Below, one piece after another: positions 54,534 to 64,000 of a stretch of DNA of 64,000 nucleotides; the first letter of the stretch is position 1, and each line of letters begins with the position of its first letter. The position numbers were made by a program, and so were the translations under genes. The stretch is taken from assembly GCF_900456975.1 (NCBI RefSeq), contig NZ_UGYM01000002.1, positions 4,030,001 to 4,094,000 on the forward strand, given 5' to 3'. This stretch comes from Shewanella baltica. GTDB lineage: Bacteria > Pseudomonadota > Gammaproteobacteria > Enterobacterales > Shewanellaceae. Under the pieces are notes generated by a model that was not told the origin of the DNA, did no database searches, and saw only the letters and a program-made list of their open reading frames with translations.

Positions 54534-57500
54534 ATGAACATTGCAGAGTATTCGATACGCCACAAAGTCATCAGTTGGATGTTTGTGTTGCTGCTACTCG
54601 TGGGTGGCGGCGTGAGTTTTACCGGTTTGGGGCAATTAGAATTCCCCGAATTTACCATTAAAGAAGCTTTAGTGATCACGGCTTACCCCGGCGCATCACC
54701 TGAACAAGTTGAAGAAGAAGTCACACTGCCGCTCGAAGATGCCCTCCAGCAACTCGATGCCATTAAGCATGTGACCTCGATTAACAGTGCGGGCCTGTCA
54801 CAAATCCAAATCGAGATTAAAGAAAGCTACGACAAAACCACCCTGCCACAGGTCTGGGATGAAGTGCGTCGTAAGGTCAACGACACGGCGGGCAACTTGC
54901 CTCCGGGCACCACTGCGCCGCAGGTGATGGACGACTTTGGCGATGTGTATGGCATTTTATTTAATCTCTCTGGGCCTGATTACAGCAACCGCGAGTTAAG
55001 CAATTACGCCGACTATCTGCGCCGTGAACTCGTGCTCGTGCCCGGGGTGAAAAAAGTTTCAGTTGCAGGCAGCGTCACCGAGCAAGTCGTGATTGAAATC
55101 TCCCAGCAAAAGCTGTCGGCACTGGGATTAGATCAAAGCTATATCTATGGTTTAGTGAACAATCAAAACGTGGTCTCCAACGCGGGCAGTTTAGTGATTG
55201 GCGATAACCGTATCCGCATTCATCCCACGGGCGAATTTAGCAATGTGCAGGATCTGGCGCGCTTGATTGTCAGCCCACCGGGTAGCACTGAGCTGATTTA
55301 CCTTGGCGACATTGCCAATATCGAAAAGGATTACGACGAAACCCCGAATGTGCTTTACCACAACAAGGGCGAAGCGGCGTTATCACTGGGGATTTCTTTC
55401 TCTAGTGGCGTGAACGTGGTCGAAGTTGGACAAAAGGTCAGTGACCGTTTAGCAGAGCTTGAATCCCAACGCCCTATCGGCATGAATTTAGCGACGGTTT
55501 ACAACCAGAGTCAGGCGGTCGATGAGACAGTTAACGGCTTCTTAATCAACTTATTAGAATCCATTGCTATCGTGATCACCGTGCTCCTGCTGTTTATGGG
55601 GCTGCGCTCGGGTATGTTGATGGGCCTGATCTTACTGCTGACGATTCTAGGTACCTTTATCGTGATGAAAGTGCTGGGGATTGAGCTGCAACTCATCTCC
55701 CTCGGCGCACTCATTATTGCCCTTGGCATGTTGGTCGATAACGCGATTGTGGTCACCGAAGGTATTTTAATTGGCCTGCGCCGTGGTAAAACGCGCCTCG
55801 AAGCCGCCAAGCAAATTGTGGCTCAAACCCAGTGGCCGCTATTGGGCGCGACTGTCATTGCCATTATTGCCTTTGCGCCCATTGGCTTATCGCAAAATGC
55901 CGCCGGTGAATTCTGCCGTTCTTTATTTCAAGTGTTGATGATTTCGCTGTTTATCAGCTGGATAACCGCCATCACCTTAACGCCGTTCTTCTGCCATCTG
56001 TTATTTAAGGATGCGCCGAGCGATGAAGAAGCCCAAGACCCCTACAAGGGCTGGTTCTTCAGCTTATATCGCGCAAGTTTAACCCTAGCGCTGCGCTTTA
56101 GATTGGTGAGTATTCTGCTGGTTGTCGCCATGCTGTTCAGCGCTGTGGTGGGCTTTGGTCATATTAAAAATGTGTTCTTCCCTGCCTCTAACACGCCGAT
56201 TTTCTTTGTGGATATCTGGATGCCAGAAGGGACAGATATTAAAGCGACCGAACGCTTTACCGCTGATATCGAAAAGTTAATGCTCTCGCTGAACGAGCAA
56301 AAAGACGTAGGGCTAAAACACTTAACAACCGTTATTGGCCAAGGCTCGCAGCGTTTCGTCCTGCCTTATCAACCGGAAAAAGGCTATCCCGCCTTTGCCC
56401 AGTTGATTGTTGAAATGCAAGATTTGGCAGCCGTTAAAGCTTATATGCCAGAGTTAGAAACCTTGTTAAATCAACGTTTCCCACAGGCACAATATCGCTT
56501 AAAAAACATGGAAAACGGCCCTTCGCCCGCCGCCAAAATTGAGGCACGCTTCTACGGCGACAATCCTGAAGTGCTGCGCGCTTTAGGCGCCCAAGCCGAG
56601 GCCATTTTCCACGCCGAACCGAGCATGGATGGCATACGCCACAACTGGCGCAACCAAGTGCCCTTGATCCGTCCGCAACTGGAAAATGCCCAAGCGCGGG
56701 AAACGGGGATCAGTAAGCAAGATCTCGACAATGCCCTATTGGTTAACTTTAGCGGTAAGCAAATTGGTTTATACCGAGAAACCAGCCACTTGTTACCCAT
56801 CGTCGCCAGAGCGCCCGCCGAAGAGCGTTTGCAGGCCGACAGCCTATGGAAGTTGCAAATTTGGAGTAGCGAACACAACACCTTTGTGCCAGCCACCCAA
56901 GTGGTGAGTAGCTTTAACACTGAGTGGGAAAACCCGCTGGTGATGCGCCGAGATCGTATGCGTATGCTCGCTGTAATGGCCGATCCTAAGCTTGGCAGTG
57001 ATGAAACCGCCGACTCTGTACTGCGTAAAGTAAAAGACAAGGTCGAAGCGATCGGCCTACCCGCAGGTTATCACTTGGAATGGGGCGGTGAATTTGAAAC
57101 CGCAGGCGAAGCGCAAACCGCGGTATTCAGCTCGATTCCCATGGGTTATCTGGCGATGTTTTTAATCACAGTATTCCTGTTCAACTCAGTGCGTCAGCCC
57201 TTAGTGATCTGGTTTACTGTGCCCTTGGCCTTGATTGGTGTGTCTGCGGGACTCTTGTTATTCGACGCACCTTTCAGCTTTATGGCACTACTCGGCCTGC
57301 TGAGTTTGTCGGGCATGGTGATTAAAAACGGTATCGTCTTGGTCGATCAAATTAACCTCGAACTCAGTGAAGGTAAACCCGCTTATTTCGCCTTGGTCGA
57401 TTCCTGTGTCAGCCGCGTACGCCCCGTCATGATGGCGGCGATTACCACTATGCTCGGGATGATCCCGCTGATCTCAGACGCCTTTTTCGGTTCAATGGCG

Positions 57501-57623
57501 ATTACGATTATCTTCGGTCTTGGTTTTGCTTCACTGCTAACACTCATAGTACTGCCAGTGATGTACAGCCTAGTATTCAATATTAAAGCGACAGCGATAG
57601 GAGGTGAGTCACCTAACAAATAA
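54534..57623 (+). CDS. RND-family efflux pump (HAE1/AcrB-like)
   Basis: A 1029-residue inner-membrane transporter with the RND plan: TM1 (about residues 11-31), a large periplasmic loop, TM2-6, a second loop, and TM7-12. The TM4 relay region is MLVDNAIVVTEG (one Asp, as in one subgroup; AcrB has two). TM10 is GMVIKNGIVLVDQINLE. It would expel drugs or similar compounds with proton entry, using the adaptor encoded just before it and an outer-membrane channel from elsewhere. ATG 54534 was chosen over the TTG one codon before. Probably controlled by the divergent LysR protein. Confidence 0.93.
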   Translation: MNIAEYSIRHKVISWMFVLLLLVGGGVSFTGLGQLEFPEFTIKEALVITAYPGASPEQVEEEVTLPLEDALQQLDAIKHVTSINSAGLSQIQIEIKESYDKTTLPQVWDEVRRKVNDTAGNLPPGTTAPQVMDDFGDVYGILFNLSGPDYSNRELSNYADYLRRELVLVPGVKKVSVAGSVTEQVVIEISQQKLSALGLDQSYIYGLVNNQNVVSNAGSLVIGDNRIRIHPTGEFSNVQDLARLIVSPPGSTELIYLGDIANIEKDYDETPNVLYHNKGEAALSLGISFSSGVNVVEVGQKVSDRLAELESQRPIGMNLATVYNQSQAVDETVNGFLINLLESIAIVITVLLLFMGLRSGMLMGLILLLTILGTFIVMKVLGIELQLISLGALIIALGMLVDNAIVVTEGILIGLRRGKTRLEAAKQIVAQTQWPLLGATVIAIIAFAPIGLSQNAAGEFCRSLFQVLMISLFISWITAITLTPFFCHLLFKDAPSDEEAQDPYKGWFFSLYRASLTLALRFRLVSILLVVAMLFSAVVGFGHIKNVFFPASNTPIFFVDIWMPEGTDIKATERFTADIEKLMLSLNEQKDVGLKHLTTVIGQGSQRFVLPYQPEKGYPAFAQLIVEMQDLAAVKAYMPELETLLNQRFPQAQYRLKNMENGPSPAAKIEARFYGDNPEVLRALGAQAEAIFHAEPSMDGIRHNWRNQVPLIRPQLENAQARETGISKQDLDNALLVNFSGKQIGLYRETSHLLPIVARAPAEERLQADSLWKLQIWSSEHNTFVPATQVVSSFNTEWENPLVMRRDRMRMLAVMADPKLGSDETADSVLRKVKDKVEAIGLPAGYHLEWGGEFETAGEAQTAVFSSIPMGYLAMFLITVFLFNSVRQPLVIWFTVPLALIGVSAGLLLFDAPFSFMALLGLLSLSGMVIKNGIVLVDQINLELSEGKPAYFALVDSCVSRVRPVMMAAITTMLGMIPLISDAFFGSMAITIIFGLGFASLLTLIVLPVMYSLVFNIKATAIGGESPNK

Positions 57624-57819
57624 CACTCAACTTTTTAGCTCCGCAATTGTTCCAAAAACGCTTCCCGGCGCGGCCGGTCAGTCACTCGTGGCTGGCTGGT
57701 CATTTCTAATACATGTCCCACCCCTAGCTATTGCGATCTGTTGCGCTTATCTGACTTGCCATTTACACTTGATGGCGAGCGACAAGCTCAAGGAAGTGAT
57801 TATTAAATAAGGAAGTTAT

Positions 57820-58356
57820 ATGAAGCTCATCAAGCTAGCTGTGCTGCTCGGCCTCGTTTTTATGGCGTATCAAAAATGGTATGCGGTCAAACCCCTCGAA
57901 TCCCATGTATTAACTTCTGTCCCCGTAAAAGTGCACATGTTACCTAATCCCAAGGCGCTACATAAAAACTCGGGACAAGTCAGCGTTGAAACCATCACCA
58001 CTCAAAAGCAAGCTCAAGAACCGCTGGTATTGAGCGTTATCGCCTACAGCTCCCAGTTTGAAACCATAGACGAAGAAGACATTACCGAGCTTTCCTTCGA
58101 TGACACCAACACGCTAGCGAAAAAGTTTAAAGAGATGCAGGGAACAGATGAGCTGAAATTGACGCGCGGATATATCGAACACGGCGGGCAGCGGGGTTAT
58201 GAGATCAGTATGGATATGGGTAAAGATCTTGGCACTTTAGTGCAGCATGCCTATGCCTACAATAATCACCTGCTGATTTTAACCGCCAGCTATGATGACA
58301 ACGGCCAAAACCGCCGCACCGCAGAAGCCTTTCTCAACTCAGTAGAATTTTTATAA
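57820..58356 (+). CDS. Hypothetical membrane-anchored protein
   Basis: A 178-residue protein with an N-terminal anchor or uncleaved signal (about residues 4-20). The remainder looks like a mixed alpha/beta extracytoplasmic domain (SVIAYSSQFETIDEEDITEL, TRGYIEHGGQRGYEISMDMG, HLLILTASYDDNGQNRRTAE), resembling PsbP/DUF1795-type folds, though this is tentative. AAGGAAG precedes the ATG. It lies 196 bases after the RND gene and may be expressed separately. Confidence 0.72.
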   Translation: MKLIKLAVLLGLVFMAYQKWYAVKPLESHVLTSVPVKVHMLPNPKALHKNSGQVSVETITTQKQAQEPLVLSVIAYSSQFETIDEEDITELSFDDTNTLAKKFKEMQGTDELKLTRGYIEHGGQRGYEISMDMGKDLGTLVQHAYAYNNHLLILTASYDDNGQNRRTAEAFLNSVEFL

Positions 58357-58483
58357 CGAGTGGATGAAATGCACCAGCGGCGCAGCTCAGAGGATTCTGA
58401 AGGCCGCAGGTATTGAAGCGAGGTTTGGGTAGAAGCTCAAACGAATAAACGCGCAAACCAAATTAGCTAAACCATAAAACAGA

Positions 58484-59092
58484 TTAAGGCTTAGGATCTT
58501 TATCCTGCGCGTTATCTTGTTCTTTATTCTGATCTTTATCAGGCAGCTGATGGCTCGCGGGCTTGATATCACTCGGATCGACTTTATGTTCGAAGTCGCC
58601 CTCAAACACATTACCGTCTTTCTTCACGCTATCATCAAACGGCGCTTGGCCAAATGGGTCCTGCGGTTTAGGCCCAAAGGGACTTTGGCCCGCTTGAAAG
58701 CCACCGTGCATTCCGCCCTGTAACCCCGCCACAACCCGCAACTGCATGCGCTTGAACAGCAAGGCAGCAATGGGACGACGGGTGAATGGCGTCAGCAATA
58801 ATAGGCCAATGGCATCGGTCACAAAACCGGGGATCACCAGTAAAATACCCGCCATGGCTAACATCATGCCTTCGACGATTTCTTGCCCCGGCGCTTCACC
58901 GCGAGCGAGTTTTTGCTGTACTTGCATTAAAGTGCTTAAACCTTGGCTGCGAACCAAGGAGACCCCGAGCACGGCGGTAAACAGCACTAAACCTATGGTA
59001 GTCCAAGTGCCAAGCACTTCACCCACACGGATCAGCACCGACAGCTCTATTACTGGGATCAGCACAAAGAGTAAAAATATAATGAAAAACAT
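58484..59092 (-). CDS. fxsA: FxsA-family membrane protein
   Basis: A 202-residue inner-membrane protein. FxsA features are MFFIIFLLFVLIPVIELSVLIRVG, GTWTTIGLVLFTAVLGVSLVRSQGL and MLAMAGILLVIPGFVTDAIGLLLL in the first 110 residues, with four hydrophobic stretches. In E. coli, FxsA over-production relieves F exclusion of phage T7, but its normal role is unknown. The C-terminal 85 residues are Gln/Asp/Lys-rich and disordered. Divergent from cutA. Confidence 0.93.
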   Translation of the reverse strand: MFFIIFLLFVLIPVIELSVLIRVGEVLGTWTTIGLVLFTAVLGVSLVRSQGLSTLMQVQQKLARGEAPGQEIVEGMMLAMAGILLVIPGFVTDAIGLLLLTPFTRRPIAALLFKRMQLRVVAGLQGGMHGGFQAGQSPFGPKPQDPFGQAPFDDSVKKDGNVFEGDFEHKVDPSDIKPASHQLPDKDQNKEQDNAQDKDPKP

Positions 59093-59343
59093 ACCGACCT
59101 CAGGTTTATCTGACTATCTGTGTAAACTAAATGGGGACTATCCGGTCTTAATTCAAGTCAGGCTAAGCATTGCGACAGACTAAAGGGCTAATAACCTCTG
59201 ATTGAGCAACGGATTTAACAACTGATATTTAGCTCACCCTTTTGTTAACGCGCTAATGTATGAGACCATTAAAACACGTAAAGTAGCCTAACTCAGTTGG
59301 CTTAAGCGAACTTTAAGATTCTTAAGAGACGATACCTAATACC

Positions 59344-59667
59344 ATGCAGCATCAGTATTTAATGGTTAGCACTACCTGCCCCGATGAAGTACAAGCCAAT
59401 ACCTTGGCTCGGGCTTTAGTTGAGTCGCGTATTGCCGCTTGTGTTCATATCTCCGCCCCGATACGTTCAATTTATGCTTGGGAAGGGAAAATCTGCGAAG
59501 AACAAGAATTTAGCTTACAGATTAAATGTTTACAAAGTCGATATTCAGAGTTAGAACAACTTGTGCTTAGACTCCACCCTTATCAAGTACCCGAAATTAT
59601 TGCCGTGCCTGTGACTCACGGGCTACCAGCCTACTTAGATTGGATAAAAGACAACACTCAGCCATGA
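59344..59667 (+). CDS. cutA: CutA divalent-cation tolerance protein
   Basis: A 107-residue cytoplasmic trimeric protein of the CutA1 family (YLMVSTTCPDEVQANTLARALVESRIAACV, SIYAWEGKICEEQEFSLQIK, LHPYQVPEIIAVPVTHGLP). It was first linked to copper tolerance, but its biochemical role is unsettled. Four bases overlap the dsbD start, the same cutA-dsbD pairing as in E. coli. Confidence 0.95.
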   Translation: MQHQYLMVSTTCPDEVQANTLARALVESRIAACVHISAPIRSIYAWEGKICEEQEFSLQIKCLQSRYSELEQLVLRLHPYQVPEIIAVPVTHGLPAYLDWIKDNTQP

Positions 59668-61523
59668 AAAAACTACTCAGCCTTATTTTCACGTCTTTAT
59701 TGCTCCTCACGCCCTTAGCGCACAGTGAAGGGGTTTTCGGTAACAAATTCGACTTCATGAAGAGTGAACCGGAATTGATGCCTGTCGATCAAGCATTTGC
59801 CTTCGATTTCAAGCAAGAAGGTAATCAGGTCAAACTCAATTGGGTGATTGCCGACGGTTACTACATGTACCGCGACAAGCTTAAATTTACTGTCAATGGC
59901 GCCGAGCTAGGCACAGTGGCGCTGCCCAAGGGCAAGCCCCATGAAGATGAGTATTTTGGCGAGCAAGAAGTCTATTACACCTATGTGGATATTCCCGTTG
60001 CGTTAAAACAGGCAGATGAAAATGCCACGCTTACCGTCACTTTTATGGGCTGTGCCGAAGGCAAGTTGTGTTATCCACCGACCAAACGTGACGTCGTGCT
60101 AAAAGCGATTGCCGCCAACGATGGCTTGATCGCAGGTGCCGAAGCGAGCGAATCGACCGCCGCAGCAAAGCCTGCCAGCACTGAGTCAGCCAGCAATGAG
60201 CCGAGCACGGCCGACAAAGCCAATACCCAACCTATTACTCAGCAAGATACCCTGAGCCAAATGCTGTCAAACGACAGCCTGATTTGGACCTTAGTGATCT
60301 TCTTTGGTCTAGGTGTCGGTCTGGCATTAACGCCTTGCGTGTTCCCTATGTACCCGATTTTGTCTGGCATTATTGTTGGCCAAGGGCAAAAACTCTCAAC
60401 CGCGAAAGCCTTTACCTTGTCTATGGCCTACGTGCAAGGCATGGCAATCACTTACTCTATCTTAGGGTTAGTGGTCGCATCGGCAGGACTGAAATACCAA
60501 GCGGCGTTGCAACATCCCGCCGTGTTAGTGGTTCTGGCGATTCTGTTCTTTGTGCTCAGCTTATCTATGTTTGGCCTGTACGATTTAAAACTGCCATCGA
60601 GCTGGCAGGAGAAGATGAACTCAGTATCGAACAACCAAAAAGGCGGCAACTTAGTTGGCGTATTCTTGATGGGCGTGATTTCTGGCCTTGTCGCATCACC
60701 TTGTACTACCGCGCCGCTATCGGGTGCGCTCGTTTATGTGGCGCAAACCGGCGACTTACTCCAAGGCTTCCTAGCTCTGTATGTGCTGAGTATGGGCATG
60801 GGTTTACCTCTGCTGATTATCGGCACCTCAGGCGGTAAATTATTACCTAGAGCGGGCGCTTGGATGGACATCATCAAGACTGTCTTCGGCTTCCTGTTGA
60901 TCGCTGTGTCTATCGTAATGCTCGGTCGCATTTGGACGGGTGTGGTATCCGATGTGCTTTGGTCACTGTGGGGCGTGAGCTTCACAGGCTACTTGATGCA
61001 TCAGAACAAACTCAGTCCCTTCAACTGGAAACAAACTGTCCGTTCAGTGCTATTAACTCTGACGCTACTGGCGAGTTTCTCCTACGGATTCCAAGCTGTG
61101 ATGGGCCACTTGGGTTTTAATCACAATCCCGTAGGCACTGCGGCGACGACCGAAGAAGCCCATGGCTTTAAACGGATTAAATCCATTGAAGATCTTGAGC
61201 AAGAAATCGCCGCCGCTGCCGCCCAAGGTAAGCCTGTGATGCTGGATCTCTACGCCGATTGGTGTGTTGCCTGTAAAGAGTTCGAAGCCATCACCTTTAA
61301 GGATGCCGACGTGTTAGCCCGCATGAATAAAATCGTGCTGCTGCAAGCCGATGTGACTAAGAGTGACAAGGTCGATGTCGCCTTACTCGAAAAATACAAT
61401 GTGCTCGGTTTGCCTACGTTGTTGATGTTTAACGAACAAGGTGAGCAAAGGGAAGATTTACGAGTGACTGGTTTTATGGGTCCTAAAGATTTTGCCGCCC
61501 ATTTAGATCATCTGGTGAAATAG
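59664..61523 (+). CDS. dsbD: DsbD thiol:disulfide interchange protein
   Basis: A 619-residue inner-membrane enzyme that passes electrons from cytoplasmic thioredoxin to periplasmic DsbC/DsbG and cytochrome c maturation. It has a signal peptide (about residues 1-22), an n-terminal domain with GCAEGKLCYPP (the Cys pair), eight membrane helices (about 205-480) with PCVFPMYPILSG and SPCTTAPLSGAL, and a C-terminal thioredoxin domain with DWCVACKEFEA. All six active Cys are present. The ATG lies in the ATGA overlap with cutA. In cytochrome-rich Shewanella it should matter for cytochrome c assembly. Confidence 0.96.
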   Translation: MKKLLSLIFTSLLLLTPLAHSEGVFGNKFDFMKSEPELMPVDQAFAFDFKQEGNQVKLNWVIADGYYMYRDKLKFTVNGAELGTVALPKGKPHEDEYFGEQEVYYTYVDIPVALKQADENATLTVTFMGCAEGKLCYPPTKRDVVLKAIAANDGLIAGAEASESTAAAKPASTESASNEPSTADKANTQPITQQDTLSQMLSNDSLIWTLVIFFGLGVGLALTPCVFPMYPILSGIIVGQGQKLSTAKAFTLSMAYVQGMAITYSILGLVVASAGLKYQAALQHPAVLVVLAILFFVLSLSMFGLYDLKLPSSWQEKMNSVSNNQKGGNLVGVFLMGVISGLVASPCTTAPLSGALVYVAQTGDLLQGFLALYVLSMGMGLPLLIIGTSGGKLLPRAGAWMDIIKTVFGFLLIAVSIVMLGRIWTGVVSDVLWSLWGVSFTGYLMHQNKLSPFNWKQTVRSVLLTLTLLASFSYGFQAVMGHLGFNHNPVGTAATTEEAHGFKRIKSIEDLEQEIAAAAAQGKPVMLDLYADWCVACKEFEAITFKDADVLARMNKIVLLQADVTKSDKVDVALLEKYNVLGLPTLLMFNEQGEQREDLRVTGFMGPKDFAAHLDHLVK

Positions 61524-61605
61524 TCACGATTTAGACTTAGACCACTAAAGCGATTTAACTCGCGCCGGTTTTAACCAGCAAGTGTATTTGCCGCAACACC
61601 AATAG

Positions 61606-61640
61606 AAAGCGGACTTTTTTCATTAAAAGTCCGCTTTTTT
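61606..61640 (+). terminator. Rho-independent terminator of cutA-dsbD
   Basis: AAAGCGGACTTTT (61606-61618) pairs with AAAAGTCCGCTTT (61625-61637) and runs into six T. It is 83 bases after the dsbD stop. Confidence 0.9.
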
Positions 61641-61704
61641 GTTCCAGTGTCATAGATTTCTTATACAATCACTCATAATTTTGGACTTTTTAGATTGGAG
61701 CATC

Positions 61705-63360
61705 ATGGAACCCGGTATCCTCATTATCACACTCATCTGCGGCATGCTCGTCAGCCGTATAGGACTGCCACCGCTCATCGGCTACTTAGTGGCGGGCTTT
61801 GTACTATTCGTCCTCGGGATAGATAAAGAAAGCCTGCCATTGCTGCAAGAACTCGCCAGCCTAGGCGTGACTTTGCTGCTGTTTGCTATTGGTTTAAAAC
61901 TCGATATTCGCAGCCTGTTCAAGGCCGAAGTGTGGGCGGGTTCGAGTGTGCACTTAGTTCTCTCAATCGTGGTTTTTGTGCCGATTCTGAAACTCTTCGG
62001 CTTACTGGGTTTAAGCCAACTCACGAGCCTTAACCTTGAGCAACTGACGTTAATCGCCTTCGCGTTAAGCTTCTCCAGTACCGTATTTGCGGTCAAAGTG
62101 TTAGAAGATAAGGGCGATGTCCAATCCCTCTACGGCCGGGTCGCCATTGGTATCTTGATTATGCAGGATATCTTCGCCGTACTGTTTTTAACAATTTCTA
62201 AGGGCGATGTACCTTCGGTATGGGCCTTCGCATTACTCTTACTGCCACTGGCTAAGCCGCTCATTTATAAAGCCTTCGACCGTGTCGGCCACGGTGAACT
62301 GTTAGTCCTGTTTGGTCTAGTGATGGCACTTGTGGTTGGCGCTTGGTTATTTGAATCTGTTGGCCTGAAACCCGATCTCGGCGCACTGATCATAGGGATC
62401 TTGTTGGCGGGCCACAAAAAGTCCTCAGAGCTGGCAAAATCCCTATTCTATTTTAAAGAACTCTTCCTCGTGGCCTTCTTCTTAACGATTGGTCTCAACG
62501 GTTTACCTACAGTATCGGATATCGTTCTCGCAGCACTGTTAGTGCTGCTAGTACCACTTAAAATCCTGCTGTTTGTTTACATTCTTACCCGCTTTAAGCT
62601 GCGTTCACGTACCTCTATGTTGGGCTCGTTCAACCTAGGTAACTTCAGTGAATTCGGTTTGATTGTCGCCGCCGTCGCCACCTATAAAGGCTGGTTACCT
62701 CCCGAGTGGCTAGTGATCATCGCCGTAGCATTAAGCTTTAGTTTTTTACTCGCCGCGCCGCTTAACGCTACCGTAGGTAACATCTATCAACGATTCCAGC
62801 AGCGTTTAATCAAGCTTGAAAAACGCCCATTGCATCCAGAAGACAGACCGATAGCCATTGGCAACCCACGCTTCTTAATCTTAGGTATGGGCCGCATTGG
62901 TAGCGGCGCCTACGATGAACTCAGGGAACAATTTGACGGCGAAATCCTCGGCATTGAGCACAAGCAAGACTTAGTCGATTTACATAAAGCCAAGGGCCGC
63001 AACGTAGTGCAAGGTGACGCCGCGGATACCGACTTTTGGGAGAAACTCGACAGAGCACCTAATCTTGAATTAGTGCTGCTGGCCATGCCGCACCACGCGG
63101 GAAATATGTTTGCGGTTGAGCAACTTAAGAAACTGAATTACCAAGGCAAGATCAGTGCGATTGTGCAGTACAGTGACGATGCTGCAGCACTTCGCGAATC
63201 GGGCGTACACAGTGTTTACAACCTGTACGAAGCTGCGGGTGCCGGTTTTGTGGATCATGTGATTTACGAGCTGTTGCAAGACTCAGAAAAAAACGCCGCG
63301 CAAGCGGAAGAAACAGCGCAAGTGGCTGATCCTAAAATTAATGCAGAGTCCAATAGTTAA
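61705..63360 (+). CDS. Kef-type cation:proton antiporter with TrkA-N domain
   Basis: A 551-residue inner-membrane protein. About twelve hydrophobic segments (residues 3-375) form a CPA2-type antiporter with LGVTLLLFAIGLKLDIRSLF and ALSFSSTVFAVKVLEDKGD. The C-terminal RCK/TrkA-N domain (about 390-510) has the nucleotide-binding GMGRIGSGAYDEL and ends in an acidic loop. It probably exchanges K+ for H+, gated by NAD(H) or a thiol. It resembles YbaL/KefB-type proteins but the exact homologue is not clear. The ATG at 61705 has TTGGAG before it; the frame is open 22 codons further up. Confidence 0.9.
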   Translation: MEPGILIITLICGMLVSRIGLPPLIGYLVAGFVLFVLGIDKESLPLLQELASLGVTLLLFAIGLKLDIRSLFKAEVWAGSSVHLVLSIVVFVPILKLFGLLGLSQLTSLNLEQLTLIAFALSFSSTVFAVKVLEDKGDVQSLYGRVAIGILIMQDIFAVLFLTISKGDVPSVWAFALLLLPLAKPLIYKAFDRVGHGELLVLFGLVMALVVGAWLFESVGLKPDLGALIIGILLAGHKKSSELAKSLFYFKELFLVAFFLTIGLNGLPTVSDIVLAALLVLLVPLKILLFVYILTRFKLRSRTSMLGSFNLGNFSEFGLIVAAVATYKGWLPPEWLVIIAVALSFSFLLAAPLNATVGNIYQRFQQRLIKLEKRPLHPEDRPIAIGNPRFLILGMGRIGSGAYDELREQFDGEILGIEHKQDLVDLHKAKGRNVVQGDAADTDFWEKLDRAPNLELVLLAMPHHAGNMFAVEQLKKLNYQGKISAIVQYSDDAAALRESGVHSVYNLYEAAGAGFVDHVIYELLQDSEKNAAQAEETAQVADPKINAESNS

Positions 63361-63403
63361 GTGCCTGCTAATGCTGCATTGAATTAAAATCACGCCATAA
63401 TAG

Positions 63404-63446
63404 GCCGCACAAACGAGCAGTAACCTCCTCTGCAAGTTTGTGCGGC
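63404..63446. other. Long hairpin between the antiporter and galK
   Basis: GCCGCACAAAC (63404-63414) pairs perfectly with GTTTGTGCGGC (63436-63446), with GCAG/CTGC inside. No T-run follows on either strand, so it is not a usual terminator. Confidence 0.65.
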
Positions 63447-63655
63447 ATCCAACTAACTACTGACTAATCTTTACAAATCAATCGACTAGATAACGCACTG
63501 AATACGTTATTTTGACTTCCTATCACAGTCTCGATTTTCTCATTGCCGCCCATCGCCATTTCAGCAAAAAATCTCAGTTACATCACCGACTCAGTCGTGA
63601 TATAAATCGATGACGGTAACGAAATTAGCTCAGCTTTTTTGGAATTTTTTACAGC

Positions 63656-64000
63656 ATGTCAAACCCTGCGCAGCGCGCCACAAAGTTATTTGTCCAAACC
63701 TTTGGCACTAAAGCCGACGATTTATATCAAGCCCCTGGGCGCGTCAATCTGATCGGTGAATACACGGATTACAACGACGGTTTTGTACTCCCGGCAGCCA
63801 TTAATTTTCATACAGTTATTGCGGTAAAACGCCGTGACGACACTAAGTTTCGTGCCGTTGCCGATGCCTTTCCCGGACAAATTAAAGAGTGGACCTTCGG
63901 TCAAGAAAACGACATGGACCCGCAAGATGGCTGGGTGAATTACCTCAAAGGTTTTACTGCGGCTATGGCGCAAACGGGCTTATTAGCCAAGGGTTTAGAC
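63656..64000 (+). CDS. galK: GalK galactokinase (partial, 5' part only)
   Basis: The first 115 codons of a galactokinase, which phosphorylates D-galactose to galactose 1-phosphate in the Leloir pathway. The GHMP-kinase galactokinase signature GRVNLIGEYTDYNDGFVLP is at about residues 28-46, directly after the catalytic-site beta-strand. The ATG at 63656 follows AGC-rich DNA without an obvious ribosome-binding site. The rest of the gene lies beyond the right edge. Confidence 0.93.
   Translation, partial: MSNPAQRATKLFVQTFGTKADDLYQAPGRVNLIGEYTDYNDGFVLPAAINFHTVIAVKRRDDTKFRAVADAFPGQIKEWTFGQENDMDPQDGWVNYLKGFTAAMAQTGLLAKGLD

Noticed and set aside
57604..57810. 68-codon frame after the RND pump, starting GTG in the pump's last codons
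   Set aside because: AGGAG lies only one base from the GTG, the composition is odd, and no family is recognisable.

Overview
The window reads as chromosomal DNA of a gammaproteobacterium, most likely a Shewanella close to the S. oneidensis group. This is inferred from the gene order mla – kdsD/kdsC/lptCAB – rpoN – hpf – ptsN – rapZ – ptsO – mgtE, from the groESL / fxsA / cutA / dsbD / galK neighbourhood, from a DUF2999 protein and from several GGDEF/EAL proteins. No rRNA or tRNA gene and no CRISPR array was seen.

Layout. 1-2.9 kb (minus strand): the Mla phospholipid-transport operon mlaFEDCB, with mlaB cut by the window start. 3.5-10.3 kb (plus): a nearly gapless block for Kdo synthesis (kdsD, kdsC), LPS export (lptC, lptA, lptB), sigma-54 (rpoN), ribosome hibernation (hpf) and the nitrogen PTS (ptsN, rapZ, ptsO). 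10.6-13.9 kb: mgtE, an orphan molybdate-type binding protein and an OmpA-like lipoprotein. 14-17.1 kb: a sparsely coding stretch with a possible sigma-54 promoter, a 35-codon gene, a transposase-OrfA-like HTH protein, duplicated hairpin repeats and a RIO-type kinase. 17.3-20.9 kb: a DUF2799 lipoprotein, a PAP2 phosphatase and a GAF-GGDEF-EAL protein. 20.9-22.1 kb: what looks like a lone integron gene cassette (a small membrane protein between two attC-like sites), then the first copy of a ~250 bp palindromic repeat. 22.2-29.2 kb (minus): exported proteins of unknown role, a LysE exporter with an AraC regulator, and two tandem alkaline phosphatases. 29.5-44.3 kb: signalling genes (two diguanylate cyclases, a PadR module), a cold-shock/Excalibur fusion, a NifX-like/DUF134 pair, an M1 peptidase, ModF and small lipoproteins.

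44.3-48.5 kb is the clearest accessory region. One 881-residue SMC/Rad50-like ATPase, with a CxxC hook and a possible HEPN-like C-terminus, lies between two inverted copies of the palindromic repeat, with a further direct repeat on the left. It is the best candidate here for an undescribed, possibly defence-related, system. 48.7-64 kb returns to core genes: groL/groS with a clear heat-shock promoter, a MATE exporter, a LysR-controlled RND pump whose membrane-fusion gene is frameshifted in a G5 run, fxsA, cutA, dsbD, a Kef-type antiporter and the start of galK.

Common themes are envelope building and maintenance (Mla, Kdo/Lpt, DsbD, RND), c-di-GMP signalling (three proteins), and many inverted-repeat structures between genes. 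Start codons were chosen by ribosome-binding sites, gene overlaps and family length.
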